Below are positions 7,527 through 14,510 of a stretch of DNA of 31,216 bases, piece after piece. The DNA is from CAYFLR01 sp964343805 (GTDB taxonomy: Bacteria; Bdellovibrionota_B; Oligoflexia; CAYFLR01). The translations under genes and the position numbers were made by a program. The DNA lies in contig CAYFLR010000070.1 of NCBI GenBank assembly GCA_964343805.1, forward strand, positions 1 to 31,216. Reading direction: 5' to 3'. How positions within the stretch are numbered: position 1 is the stretch's first letter; every line of letters starts with the position of its first letter. The notes beneath the pieces were generated by a model, which was given only the letters and a program-made list of their open reading frames with translations, was not told the origin of the DNA and ran no database searches.

Positions 7527-8967
7527 ACTTTGCTCCTTTTATAAAACCGAATTNNNNNNNNNNGAAAAGAACGGAACCCAGAAAAACCCATAAAAATAGA
7601 CCGTTAGACAACCCATCTCTTTTTGCATTGATGGAACACCCTTCTATTTTAATCTTCTCTTTCTGAGAGTCTGAAACTGTCTCTGATTTGAAAAAGTCTG
7701 GATCCTGAGGAACCAAGGCAAATTTTTCTGATTCTGTTACTGTGGTTAGTCCTCTATTTTCAAAGGCTCCCTCTATAATATCTCTAAATTTACCACTAAA
7801 CAGTTTGTGATCACTACTTAACAAGCCCTCTACAAAAATTTCTGCATAGGGGTCGAGAGACTCAGCCATTTCAACTAAAGAAAATAATACTAAATAATCA
7901 GCATAGACCACACCGAGTGATTCATCTCCTACTCTTTCAATGATTCCCTTCCTTATATCCCAAAGAGTTGCTGCAAAAACAAGGCCTAGCACATGTGAAT
8001 CTCTATAAGTGTATGGATTATTACGCGCTTTGAAAGAAAGGGTATTTTCAATAGATCTTAAATAAAATCCCTCTCCCTTATCTTTTACATACTTTTGATT
8101 TTTATTCTTACACCCCGCAAAGAAGACTTTCCCTATCTCCGTATTAGAGAGCATGGTTGAGGCAATATAATCAGCTACACCCTCATGGATAGCGTACCAA
8201 GTAAAGCTAGTTTCTCTCTGAAAGTCTGTAAGTCTATATATCAAAGCATGAGAAACCTCATGGTAAACAACAGAAGGATCTAATGCAGTGTGAGATGGTT
8301 TGCAGTCAAAATTTTGCTGAGGAAAAAACACTAGGACATCATTCTCATAGTCATAAGCCGCATTATTCCAGTGGGTAGATGTTCCACACTCTGGGATTGA
8401 ACTGGCACTAGAGGCTTTGGGACACACTAAAATCCTGAAATAACTCCAATAGCGCAGAGGATCAAGCCCCCTCTCACCTTGCAGTAAATCTGAGGTTCCC
8501 AAAAGCTGCCAATAGTCAAAATATTTCTGAAGATAGAAAAAGGCATTAGAAACCACTACGTTTCCCGGTACTTCTCCCACTTCAAGGGTTATTTCTCCCG
8601 CTTTTTGATCCGGTAGTAAAGGAGAAACCAAGCGGCCCACATCATCAAGTTCTGTAAGATCATAAAAGGAAATATCTATTGTGTCATTCTGTAGGTGAAA
8701 AACCTCTTCGTTTTGATATAGGTGAGCACTCACTCCCAAAGATTTAAGTTTATAGGTAAGTTCTGCTTTTTTCTGCATCAAATCAAGCTGCCGATAATCT
8801 TCCTGGCCAAATACCCAGCCCTTAATACCATCCACAAATGTAATCGAATCCGATTCTAATGCTGATGGCTCATTGCCATATATGACAGCAGAATAAATAC
8901 TTAACCATGCAATAATTAGGTAGATCCATCCGAATTCTTTGATTATAGCACCCCCATATATTATCAT
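7519..8967 (-). CDS. Secreted gluzincin-type zinc metallopeptidase with Cys sorting-like C-terminal tail (assembly gap inside)
   Basis: About 482 residues from the ATG at 8967; starts at 9006 and 9084 are also in frame and none has a good Shine-Dalgarno. A hydrophobic N-terminus (WIYLIIAWLSIYSAVIYG) suggests export. VVYHEVSHAL (about residues 233-242) is HExxH, and AIHEGVADYIAST supplies the third ligand Glu 22 residues after the second His, as in gluzincins; HVLGLVFAATLWDIRK resembles the downstream HxxGxxxxxxLWD region of M4/M36-like enzymes. Near the end is EGCSINAKRDGLSNGLFLW..., a Gly-Cys motif followed by a hydrophobic segment. Ten Ns at 7554-7563 interrupt that segment. With ten bases the frame ends GFIKGAKFE at 7519; in another frame it ends IRFYKRSKV with a TGA at 7523, a basic tail overlapping the next gene as TTGA, which I consider more likely. 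Confidence 0.8.
   Translation of the reverse strand: MIIYGGAIIKEFGWIYLIIAWLSIYSAVIYGNEPSALESDSITFVDGIKGWVFGQEDYRQLDLMQKKAELTYKLKSLGVSAHLYQNEEVFHLQNDTIDISFYDLTELDDVGRLVSPLLPDQKAGEITLEVGEVPGNVVVSNAFFYLQKYFDYWQLLGTSDLLQGERGLDPLRYWSYFRILVCPKASSASSIPECGTSTHWNNAAYDYENDVLVFFPQQNFDCKPSHTALDPSVVYHEVSHALIYRLTDFQRETSFTWYAIHEGVADYIASTMLSNTEIGKVFFAGCKNKNQKYVKDKGEGFYLRSIENTLSFKARNNPYTYRDSHVLGLVFAATLWDIRKGIIERVGDESLGVVYADYLVLFSLVEMAESLDPYAEIFVEGLLSSDHKLFSGKFRDIIEGAFENRGLTTVTESEKFALVPQDPDFFKSETVSDSQKEKIKIEGCSINAKRDGLSNGLFLWVFLGSVLFXXXXFGFIKGAKFE
7554..7563. other. Assembly gap (10 Ns) inside the metallopeptidase gene
   Basis: Ten Ns, identical in length to the second gap at 24240, so the number is probably a placeholder. 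The true size sets the C-terminal frame of the metallopeptidase. Confidence 0.99.
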
Positions 8968-9075
8968 TATAGTTATAGTATAACTGATCTTCTCAGTTTG
9001 AGCCATGAATTTTATTATATAAACTCTCCACCCTGGAATCCAACTACCTGGAATGCCGGGAGAACTTATTCCGAA

Positions 9076-9104
9076 TTGACACACACCCTAAACCATGATA
9101 GGAA
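9076..9104 (+). promoter_or_regulatory. Possible sigma-70-type promoter for ssb
   Basis: A perfect TTGACA (9076-9081) is followed after 17 bases by TAGGAA (9099-9104), a poor -10 box. It lies about 75 bases before the ssb start in the gap between divergent genes. The -35 is good, the -10 weak, so this is tentative. Confidence 0.3.
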
Positions 9105-9120
9105 TTTGGCAAAATTTTCG

Positions 9121-9162
9121 TATTCTCAGAGCATTTAAACCGACTGCATAGTTTTGAGAATA
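9121..9162. promoter_or_regulatory. Inverted repeat upstream of ssb
   Basis: TATTCTCA at 9121-9128 and TGAGAATA at 9155-9162 are perfect 8-bp inverted arms separated by 26 bp, ending 19 bp before the ssb ATG. Arms spaced like this could bind a dimeric regulator or form a 5' leader hairpin. A LexA-type box would look different, and I cannot assign a factor. Confidence 0.35.
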
Positions 9163-9181
9163 TGGGTATGAGGAGGAATTA

Positions 9182-9667
9182 ATGGCAGGAATCAATAAGG
9201 TAATTTTGGTAGGAAGACTAGGGCGTGACCCTGAAATGAGAAGCACCGGAAGCGGTGTCCCCGTAACATCCTTGGCTCTCGCAACCAGCGAATCTTGGAC
9301 TAATCGTGAGGGAAAAAGAGAAGAGAAAACCGAATGGCATAATATTGTCCTTTGGAATAAATTGGCAGAGTTAGCCAATCGCTATCTAAGCAAAGGGCGT
9401 CAAGTATATATTGAAGGAAAACTTCAAACTCGATCCTGGGAAGATAAAACTGGAAATAAAAGATACACCACAGAGGTTGTAGGTAGTGTTTTACAATTCT
9501 TAGATGGTGGCGGCGCTCAAAGAGAGACCTCTCCCTATCAGAATAACACCAGTTCCAATCAAGGGTATTCCTCTGACTTTAATAATTCTGCTCAACCCAA
9601 CTCTTTTGATATGAATGAGGCTCCCAATAACAACCCATTTCAGAGTGACGACGATATACCGTTCTAA
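9182..9667 (+). CDS. ssb: Single-stranded DNA-binding protein SSB
   Basis: 161 residues, ATG with GAGGAGG about 7 bases upstream. The N-terminal OB fold (residues 1-~110) is canonical: INKVILVGRLGRDPEMR, TEWHNIVLWNKLAELANRYLSKG, VYIEGKLQTRSWEDK and a TTEVV strand. A Gln/Asn/Ser-rich linker follows and the protein ends in SDDDIPF, the acidic SSB-Ct tip that recruits partner proteins in replication and repair. Coats single-stranded DNA as a tetramer. It sits among envelope genes, not beside rpsF/rpsR, so it is probably its own transcription unit. A palindrome and T-run directly downstream may terminate it. Confidence 0.98.
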   Translation: MAGINKVILVGRLGRDPEMRSTGSGVPVTSLALATSESWTNREGKREEKTEWHNIVLWNKLAELANRYLSKGRQVYIEGKLQTRSWEDKTGNKRYTTEVVGSVLQFLDGGGAQRETSPYQNNTSSNQGYSSDFNNSAQPNSFDMNEAPNNNPFQSDDDIPF

Positions 9668-9678
9668 ACTAACCATAA

Positions 9679-9718
9679 GACCATTGGAATCAATGGTCAT
9701 ACAGGGTCTGTTTTTTTT
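9679..9718 (+). terminator. Hairpin plus T-run after ssb, overlapping the start of the next gene
   Basis: GACCATTG (9679-9686) and CAATGGTC (9691-9698) form a perfect 8-bp stem with a 4-base loop. Twelve bases later is a run of eight Ts (9711-9718). An alternative outer stem pairs AGACC with GGTCT just before the T-run. The spacing is not that of a textbook terminator, and the stem contains the presumed ATG (9693) of the next gene. Confidence 0.4.
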
Positions 9719-10820
9719 AACCTTATTATGTCTAATTGTATTAGGGCCTGGACTTGTTTTTGCTCAAAATCAAGATCAGCCCAGCCCCCCACCCCCACCC
9801 TCTGTTTTTGACCCTCTAGAAGGTCCCGAATTTTCTGGGCAGCTGCAGACATACATTTCCAAAGGGAAAACAACAAACATAGATACTCACTCCTATGGTG
9901 ACCTACAACTCCTCACCAGCTGGGATAAATTTATCTTCTATAAAATGAAAGGATCGGTACTTTTTTCTCACGAAGCAGAAAAACTCTCTGATGCACAGAT
10001 AACTAATTTCACTCCTAAGGTAGAGCTACTTAACCTCAAAGTACTTTTTCCTAAAATGGAAGTAACCGGAGGAAGACTTGCCTATGTTCTTAAAGAAAAG
10101 GCACTCTTCAGCGCCTCTAATTTCCTCTACCACAATGATCCTTTAAGCTACTTTCCCTCCGAACCCATTGATGGGCTCTTATATATTTGGCAAGCGGCTC
10201 CGGCAACTGAAATACATGTTATTGCTGACCATGAGTTAAAAAAACTATTTCTCCGCACCAAAACCCAAATTCAAGAAGTGCAGATCAATCTAAACTTTTT
10301 TGGACGAAATAATAAAGACACCATCATTAGTGGAGATTTATCCACCAAGGTTGAAAACTTCTCTGTAGGTTCGGAATTTTCATTAACTCTGGTAGAAAAA
10401 AACCGAGGCTATTTTTCATTTACTGGCACCGTAAAATATCAATATTCTCATAGATGGAAGCATCAATTTGAATACTACCTTAATGGATTTGGAGCCAAAT
10501 CCACCGCAGACTATGAAGATCTCTTATCCTCAGAAAGATCAAAAGAGCCCTATTTTGTCAATGCTCTCTCTTCCCAAAGCATTGGATCTCTTGCATCCTT
10601 TATCTTAGCCCCTGAAGTTTTCATCGAGCATATCTACATTGGTAATTTAATAGACTATAGCTCTGTCAACCGGATCTCTATCAATTTTACCCCCGGCGAT
10701 TACCATCTCACTCTCGGGGGATTGATTAGCGCAGGGGAACCCCATAAAAATGGAACAATTCAAAGTGAACATGGTGATGCAAAAGCAGGAATGTTTCTCT
10801 TCTTTCGATGGATTTTTTAA
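9693..10820 (+). CDS. Predicted outer-membrane beta-barrel protein
   Basis: About 375 residues. The start is uncertain: ATG 9693 begins MVIQGLFFLTLLCLIVLGPGLVFA|QNQ, a usable signal peptide without basic N-terminal residues; an in-frame TTG lies at 9684. After a proline run (SPPPPPS) the mature protein is made of alternating amphipathic strands separated by polar turns, and ends GMFLFFRWIF*, with the C-terminal Phe that the BAM machinery recognises in many barrels. No helices or soluble domain are evident. I recognise no specific porin family. It follows ssb by 25 bp, with a hairpin over its start codon, so expression could be partly coupled or attenuated. Length would fit a barrel of roughly 14-18 strands, an estimate only. 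Confidence 0.7.
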   Translation: MVIQGLFFLTLLCLIVLGPGLVFAQNQDQPSPPPPPSVFDPLEGPEFSGQLQTYISKGKTTNIDTHSYGDLQLLTSWDKFIFYKMKGSVLFSHEAEKLSDAQITNFTPKVELLNLKVLFPKMEVTGGRLAYVLKEKALFSASNFLYHNDPLSYFPSEPIDGLLYIWQAAPATEIHVIADHELKKLFLRTKTQIQEVQINLNFFGRNNKDTIISGDLSTKVENFSVGSEFSLTLVEKNRGYFSFTGTVKYQYSHRWKHQFEYYLNGFGAKSTADYEDLLSSERSKEPYFVNALSSQSIGSLASFILAPEVFIEHIYIGNLIDYSSVNRISINFTPGDYHLTLGGLISAGEPHKNGTIQSEHGDAKAGMFLFFRWIF

Positions 10821-10830
10821 CAAAGAACGT

Positions 10831-11109
10831 AGCGGATGTTCGTTTAAGGACACTCCAAAAGGGTTGGCTAACGAAAACGGGCATCCGCAAGGCATCAAGA
10901 AAATCATGAAGAGACAGTACGAAAAAGTACGGATCTAAAATGATTTTCGAAGATAACACAGCGGATGTTTGTTTTAGGACACTCCAAAAGGGTTGGCTAA
11001 CGAAAACGGGCATCCGCAAGGCATCAAGAAAATCATGAAGAGACAGTACGAAAAAGTACGGATCTAAAATGATTTTCGAAGATAACACAGCGGATGTTTG
11101 TTTTAGGAC
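10831..11109 (+). repeat. Tandem 129-bp repeats (two full copies plus 21 bp) with hairpin-forming arms
   Basis: Units start at 10831, 10960 and 11089 (exact 129-bp period). The first two differ by only a few bases in the first 20 positions; the third stops after GGAC, 5 bp before the end of the converging binding-protein gene. Each unit has a first stem GCGGATGTTCGTTT (10832-10845) with AAACGGGCATCCGC (10875-10888), 14 pairs if two G-U pairs are allowed, and a second stem GAAAATCAT (10899-10907) with ATGATTTTC (10940-10948) enclosing GTAC-GAAAAA-GTAC. G-U pairing works only for the plus-strand transcript. The unit is a multiple of three, but both strands look non-coding. Could be an RNA gene, a REP/MITE-like element or a boundary structure. 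Confidence 0.85.
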
Positions 11110-11114
11110 GCCAA

Positions 11115-12119
11115 CTACATGACTCCAAGCCAAGCGCGTAACACCTTTTTCTTATCAGCTTCCCAGACCTTAGGGTCCAACGTTACTGGTTTCAAAACTT
11201 TAGGAAGTTTTTGATAGGCAGCAGGCTGCTTAACCCCTTCTAATACTGGAAACATATAGCTCGCAAAGGGAATTAAAGATTGAAATTCTTCCCCTAATAG
11301 AAAATCCAACACCAGTTTAGAAGCTGGATTTATTTTGGGTTTATTAATAATCGCAGCATATTCAACCTGAAGATAATTACCCCCCTCAAAAGCAATACTT
11401 TTATAATGTTCCACTTGTTCATGCTGAATATGGTAAGCAGGGGAAGTTATGTAACTAAAGACAAAAGGAGCTTCACCGCTCACAAATAAACCATAGGCAG
11501 TGGACCAATTATTGGAGGTTGTTAGAATATTCGATTTAATTTTTTTCCAAAAATCGAGATAGTCTTTGTCATAAAGTGCCATGGTCCATTTTAAAAGAAT
11601 GGCTCCAGGAGCGGAGAGGCGAGGGTCCTGGATGATAATTTGCTTTTTATACTCTGGTTTAAGAAACTCTTTCATGGACCTGGGAGGCACTTTTATTTTT
11701 CTAGCATCATAAACAAAAGATAGGTAACCATAATCAATTGGAGCCACTTCTAAAGGTAAGCCTTCCAACAAAAACTTCTTGACCTTTTTGAGCCCTTTAG
11801 ATTGATAGGGGTATAATAATTTTTCCTTTTTCAATCTGAGGTAAAAAGAATCATCAATTCCTAAAACTAAATCGGCCTTGGGCTTTCTCTTCTCCATAAC
11901 AAGTCGAGCCACCAACTGACCGGTATTAGGAATAGAAACTATTTTGACATCCGTTTTTAATTTATCACTACTAAAAACCTTTGACCGAACCAGTTCTTTG
12001 GCTAATGAAGAGTGAGCATAAACAACCACCTGGTTATTAGCCCCCATCAGCTCTCTGGCATGGGAGAATTCGACAATCACAAATAAAAATAAAATATTAA
12101 ATAACGATATATATCTCAT
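11115..12119 (-). CDS. ThiB/TbpA-like periplasmic thiamine-type substrate-binding protein
   Basis: 334 residues. A signal peptide (MRYISLFNILFLFVIVEFSHA|REL) sends it to the periplasm. The mature protein is a type 2 periplasmic-binding fold with ThiB/TbpA-family features: NQVVVYAHSSL at the N-terminus, KADLVLGIDDSF, IDYGYLSFVYD, DPRLSAPGAILLKW, NNWSTAYGLFVSGEAPFVFSYITSPAYH and FEGGNYLQVEYAA. The TSPAYH and NYLQVE segments argue for thiamine or a thiamine-phosphate ligand over iron or putrescine. In enterobacteria thiB is followed by thiPQ; here neither a permease nor an ATPase lies in the window, so partners must be elsewhere. I see no convincing TPP riboswitch in the 108-bp upstream gap. Divergent from lptF. 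Confidence 0.85.
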   Translation of the reverse strand: MRYISLFNILFLFVIVEFSHARELMGANNQVVVYAHSSLAKELVRSKVFSSDKLKTDVKIVSIPNTGQLVARLVMEKRKPKADLVLGIDDSFYLRLKKEKLLYPYQSKGLKKVKKFLLEGLPLEVAPIDYGYLSFVYDARKIKVPPRSMKEFLKPEYKKQIIIQDPRLSAPGAILLKWTMALYDKDYLDFWKKIKSNILTTSNNWSTAYGLFVSGEAPFVFSYITSPAYHIQHEQVEHYKSIAFEGGNYLQVEYAAIINKPKINPASKLVLDFLLGEEFQSLIPFASYMFPVLEGVKQPAAYQKLPKVLKPVTLDPKVWEADKKKVLRAWLGVM

Positions 12120-12227
12120 AGCTTTCGCCTACCATAAACCCTACAGAGCGTCTATTTATTTTTTCTCTATCTCAATATAAACATAAGTAATTGCAACTCA
12201 TAGAAAATGCAGATAATATGACTCATC

Positions 12228-13418
12228 ATGCGCATTCATAGATACATTTTAAAAGAAATCATGCCCATATTCTCAATTGGCATAATGGTTTCCAGCTCCA
12301 TCTTAGTTATATTCCAGATTTTACGATTAAGTGAAATGATTTTTGCGTATGGAGCCTCCCTTAAAACGGTTTTTATAACTTTTGTTTTACTAATCCCCCC
12401 ATTTTTCAATATTACCATCCCTATATCGGTTCTTTTAGCTGTAATACTTGCATTTGCTCGTCTATCTAGTGATGAAGAATATACTGCTATGAATGCCTCT
12501 GGCATGAGTTTAAGAAACCTCTATCCCGCTGTTTTTGTATTTGGATTATCCTGCTTTCTCTTTACCCTTGCATCCACCTGTTATCTGGAGCCATGGAGCA
12601 AAAAATATATCAATGGTTATTTAACTGAAGCAGGTAAAAGTAAAGTGGCTTTAGTTTTAAAATCTAAACTCAAAGAAGGCACATTTATTGCTGATTTTTT
12701 TGGGCAGATTCTCTACGTCAATAAACTTTCAGAACAAAACTCTAAGTTAGAAGAAGTCTTCCTCGCCACTCAAAGCACCAAAGAGGTTTCTTACACCTTG
12801 GCAAAAAGAGGGAGGATAATCCAAGACAAAGAGAAAAACATCGCAATTTTAAGCTTAGAAGATGGTGTTTTTCACGCCCCGCAAAAAGGGGAGAACTCAG
12901 AAATCATGCATTTTAAAAGAGCTGATATTAACCTTGTTCGGCTTTTTGAAAATTCGATTAAAATAAAAAAACGCCGGATCGATTATGAATATCAATCCAT
13001 GTACATCGATGAACTAATCTATAATATCGAACAACGAGCCAATCGTGGAGAAATTAACAAACACTATTACCGAGTGATATTCTTACTGCACCAAAAACTT
13101 TCACTTCCTTTCGCCTGCCTGCTTTTTGCCTTTCTGGGAATGCCATTAGGAATAACTAATCCCCGCTCAGGAAAATCAAGAGGGTACGTGGTTGGACTCA
13201 CAATTATCCTTTTTTATTATATTATAATGATGGTCAGTAAATCACTGACTGAACAGGGTAAACTAGATCCCATTTGGGCTGCATGGGCCCCTAATATTGT
13301 ATTTCTCGCTTTTTCATCCTGGTTTTTTTACTATAGATCAGAAAAAATGAGTTTGGAAAACCCATTCCTAAAGTACATTGAATGGGTTAAGAAAATTTTT
13401 GAACGACTGATAAAATAA
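12228..13418 (+). CDS. lptF: LptF/LptG family permease (LPS transport), LptF position
   Basis: 396 residues of the YjgP/YjgQ family. MRIHRYILKEIMPIFSIGIMV is the typical cytoplasmic amphipathic start leading into the first membrane helix; about three N-terminal helices (to residue ~110) with LIPPFFNITIPISVLLAVILAFARLSSDEEYTAMNASGMS, a periplasmic jellyroll (~120-270), then three C-terminal helices with SLPFACLLFAFLGMPLGI and LDPIWAAWAPNIVFL. With LptG it forms the membrane part of the LptB2FG transporter that extracts lipopolysaccharide from the inner membrane. lptG follows after 4 bp. F versus G assignment rests on gene order and similarity of motifs, so either name could be exchanged. Confidence 0.9.
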   Translation: MRIHRYILKEIMPIFSIGIMVSSSILVIFQILRLSEMIFAYGASLKTVFITFVLLIPPFFNITIPISVLLAVILAFARLSSDEEYTAMNASGMSLRNLYPAVFVFGLSCFLFTLASTCYLEPWSKKYINGYLTEAGKSKVALVLKSKLKEGTFIADFFGQILYVNKLSEQNSKLEEVFLATQSTKEVSYTLAKRGRIIQDKEKNIAILSLEDGVFHAPQKGENSEIMHFKRADINLVRLFENSIKIKKRRIDYEYQSMYIDELIYNIEQRANRGEINKHYYRVIFLLHQKLSLPFACLLFAFLGMPLGITNPRSGKSRGYVVGLTIILFYYIIMMVSKSLTEQGKLDPIWAAWAPNIVFLAFSSWFFYYRSEKMSLENPFLKYIEWVKKIFERLIK

Positions 13419-13422
13419 CAGT

Positions 13423-14316
13423 ATGATTTTTTTTAGATACATATCAAAAGAGTTCATTCGCTATTACAGTGTCACCACTATGGTCTTCATGGCCATCTTT
13501 ATTTTAGTGGATTTCATTGAAAAAAACCCTAGGGTGTTCTTAAAATATGATGCCTCATGGGAAAATATCCTACTCTACTATATTTATGCTCTTCCCTCTC
13601 AATATATATTATTTTCCCCTTTAGCGGTCTTACTGGCAGTTCTTATAACGCTCATTCTACTGGGTCGTAATCTTGAAATTATTGCCATGAGGGCATGTGG
13701 TCAATCCTTGGTAAAAATTGCTCAACCCCTATTCATAATTTCATTGCTAATTTTTCTCATTAATGTGGTGGTAATCAACGGCTTAATCCCCATTACTTCG
13801 CATAAATATCAGGCCGTTGATCGAAAAATCAGACAAAAAAAATCTAGCCGAAAATTCCTAGATAAACACTGGATGAGACATGAGAACAGCTTTTATCATA
13901 TTGGTAAATTTAGCTCATCAAATACTCGTTTGACGGATATCTCCATCTTCCAACTCAGCCCCAATTTCATTTTAGGTAAGAGAATAGAAATAAAAAAGGC
14001 CAGCTGGGATAAAAAGAAAAAAATATGGAACACCGAAGATGCGGTCATCACCTCCTTTTCTTCCGCTGGCACCATCCGCGATGTCAAGTCGCAAAAAAAG
14101 GGTAACATTCCTCTGGCAGGAGAGCCCAAAGATTTCAGTTTTGAGGAAAAGAAGCCTGACAGTATGAGCTATTTTGAATTAAACAATTTTATCGATAAAA
14201 GTAGAAAAGAAGGAATTGATGTTTCAGAATTGATTGTGGAGCTTCATCTTAAATTTTCCTATCCTTTTATAAACATCATTATGTGCCTTCTGGGAATTCC
14301 CTTCGCCTTACGCTAA
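13423..14316 (+). CDS. lptG: LptG-type LPS transport permease, interrupted by an in-frame TAA
   Basis: 297 residues: three N-terminal helices (SKEFIRYYSVTTMVFMAIFI, LPSQYILFSPLAVLLAVLITLILLGRN), a conserved EIIAMRACGQSL cytoplasmic loop, a periplasmic jellyroll (~125-250) and the fourth helix SYPFINIIMCLLGIPFALR. The frame then hits TAA (14314-14316) and continues without any shift as ERSGGMAMGIVITLAIGIVYF... to TAG at 14503-14505. Family members continue past FALR into a (T/S)GRSGG-type segment, so one codon, in the place of Ser or Thr, is a stop. The whole gene would be 13423-14505, about 360 codons, the normal family length. LptG is essential in most LPS-making cells, so loss is unlikely unless a base-call error, readthrough, reinitiation or a second copy is involved. 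Confidence 0.88.
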   Translation: MIFFRYISKEFIRYYSVTTMVFMAIFILVDFIEKNPRVFLKYDASWENILLYYIYALPSQYILFSPLAVLLAVLITLILLGRNLEIIAMRACGQSLVKIAQPLFIISLLIFLINVVVINGLIPITSHKYQAVDRKIRQKKSSRKFLDKHWMRHENSFYHIGKFSSSNTRLTDISIFQLSPNFILGKRIEIKKASWDKKKKIWNTEDAVITSFSSAGTIRDVKSQKKGNIPLAGEPKDFSFEEKKPDSMSYFELNNFIDKSRKEGIDVSELIVELHLKFSYPFINIIMCLLGIPFALR

Positions 14317-14325
14317 GAGAGAAGT

Positions 14326-14340
14326 GGAGGAATGGCTATG
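14326..14340 (+). promoter_or_regulatory. Shine-Dalgarno and ATG for possible reinitiation inside lptG
   Basis: GGAGG at 14326-14330 lies 7 bases before an in-frame ATG at 14338, and 10 bases after the TAA at 14314. The site overlaps the codons for the conserved Ser-Gly-Gly of the family, so it may be a by-product of protein conservation, yet its placement is near ideal for terminating ribosomes to restart. Confidence 0.4.
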
Positions 14341-14505
14341 GGAATTGTAATCACATTGGCCATTGGCATCGTCTACTTTGCCTGCCTTTCCATTACACGA
14401 ACTCTAGGTAAAACGAATGAAATTGACCCACTACTAGGAGCATGGTCGGCCAATATACTCTTTTTGATAATAAGTGTAACACTGCTGTGGCGAGCCAAAG
14501 AATAG
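14338..14505 (+). CDS. C-terminal two-helix fragment of LptG after the in-frame stop
   Basis: 55 residues if started at ATG 14338, or 62 codons if counted from directly after the TAA. MGIVITLAIGIVYFACLSITRTLG and LLGAWSANILFLIISVTLLW are the last two membrane helices of the LptG fold, with GAWSAN matching the WAPN segment of the neighbouring LptF. No other disruption is present, and the fragment ends at a normal family C-terminus, so the interruption is either very recent, an error, or tolerated. The stop lies 5 bp before the converging ExbB-like gene. It could be a true separate polypeptide completing LptG in two pieces. Confidence 0.55.
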   Translation: MGIVITLAIGIVYFACLSITRTLGKTNEIDPLLGAWSANILFLIISVTLLWRAKE

Positions 14506-14510
14506 ACCGT

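Noticed and set aside
9088..9378. A 96-codon minus-strand frame opposite ssb
   Set aside because: It is the shadow of the highly conserved ssb coding sequence.
10831..11109. Insertion sequence or phage attachment site
   Set aside because: No transposase or integrase gene, no target-site duplication and no tRNA nearby; only tandem copies with hairpins are visible.
10726..11133. A 135-codon minus-strand frame whose product repeats a 43-residue unit
   Set aside because: The repeat arises because the 129-bp DNA unit is a multiple of three. There is no ribosome site, the frame runs across the end of a converging gene, and RNA-type pairing explains the sequence better.
12120..12227. TPP riboswitch upstream of the thiamine-type binding protein
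   Set aside because: The minus-strand leader has a GTAGGG but neither the CTGAGA element nor the paired arms of a TPP aptamer, and little room between divergent genes.
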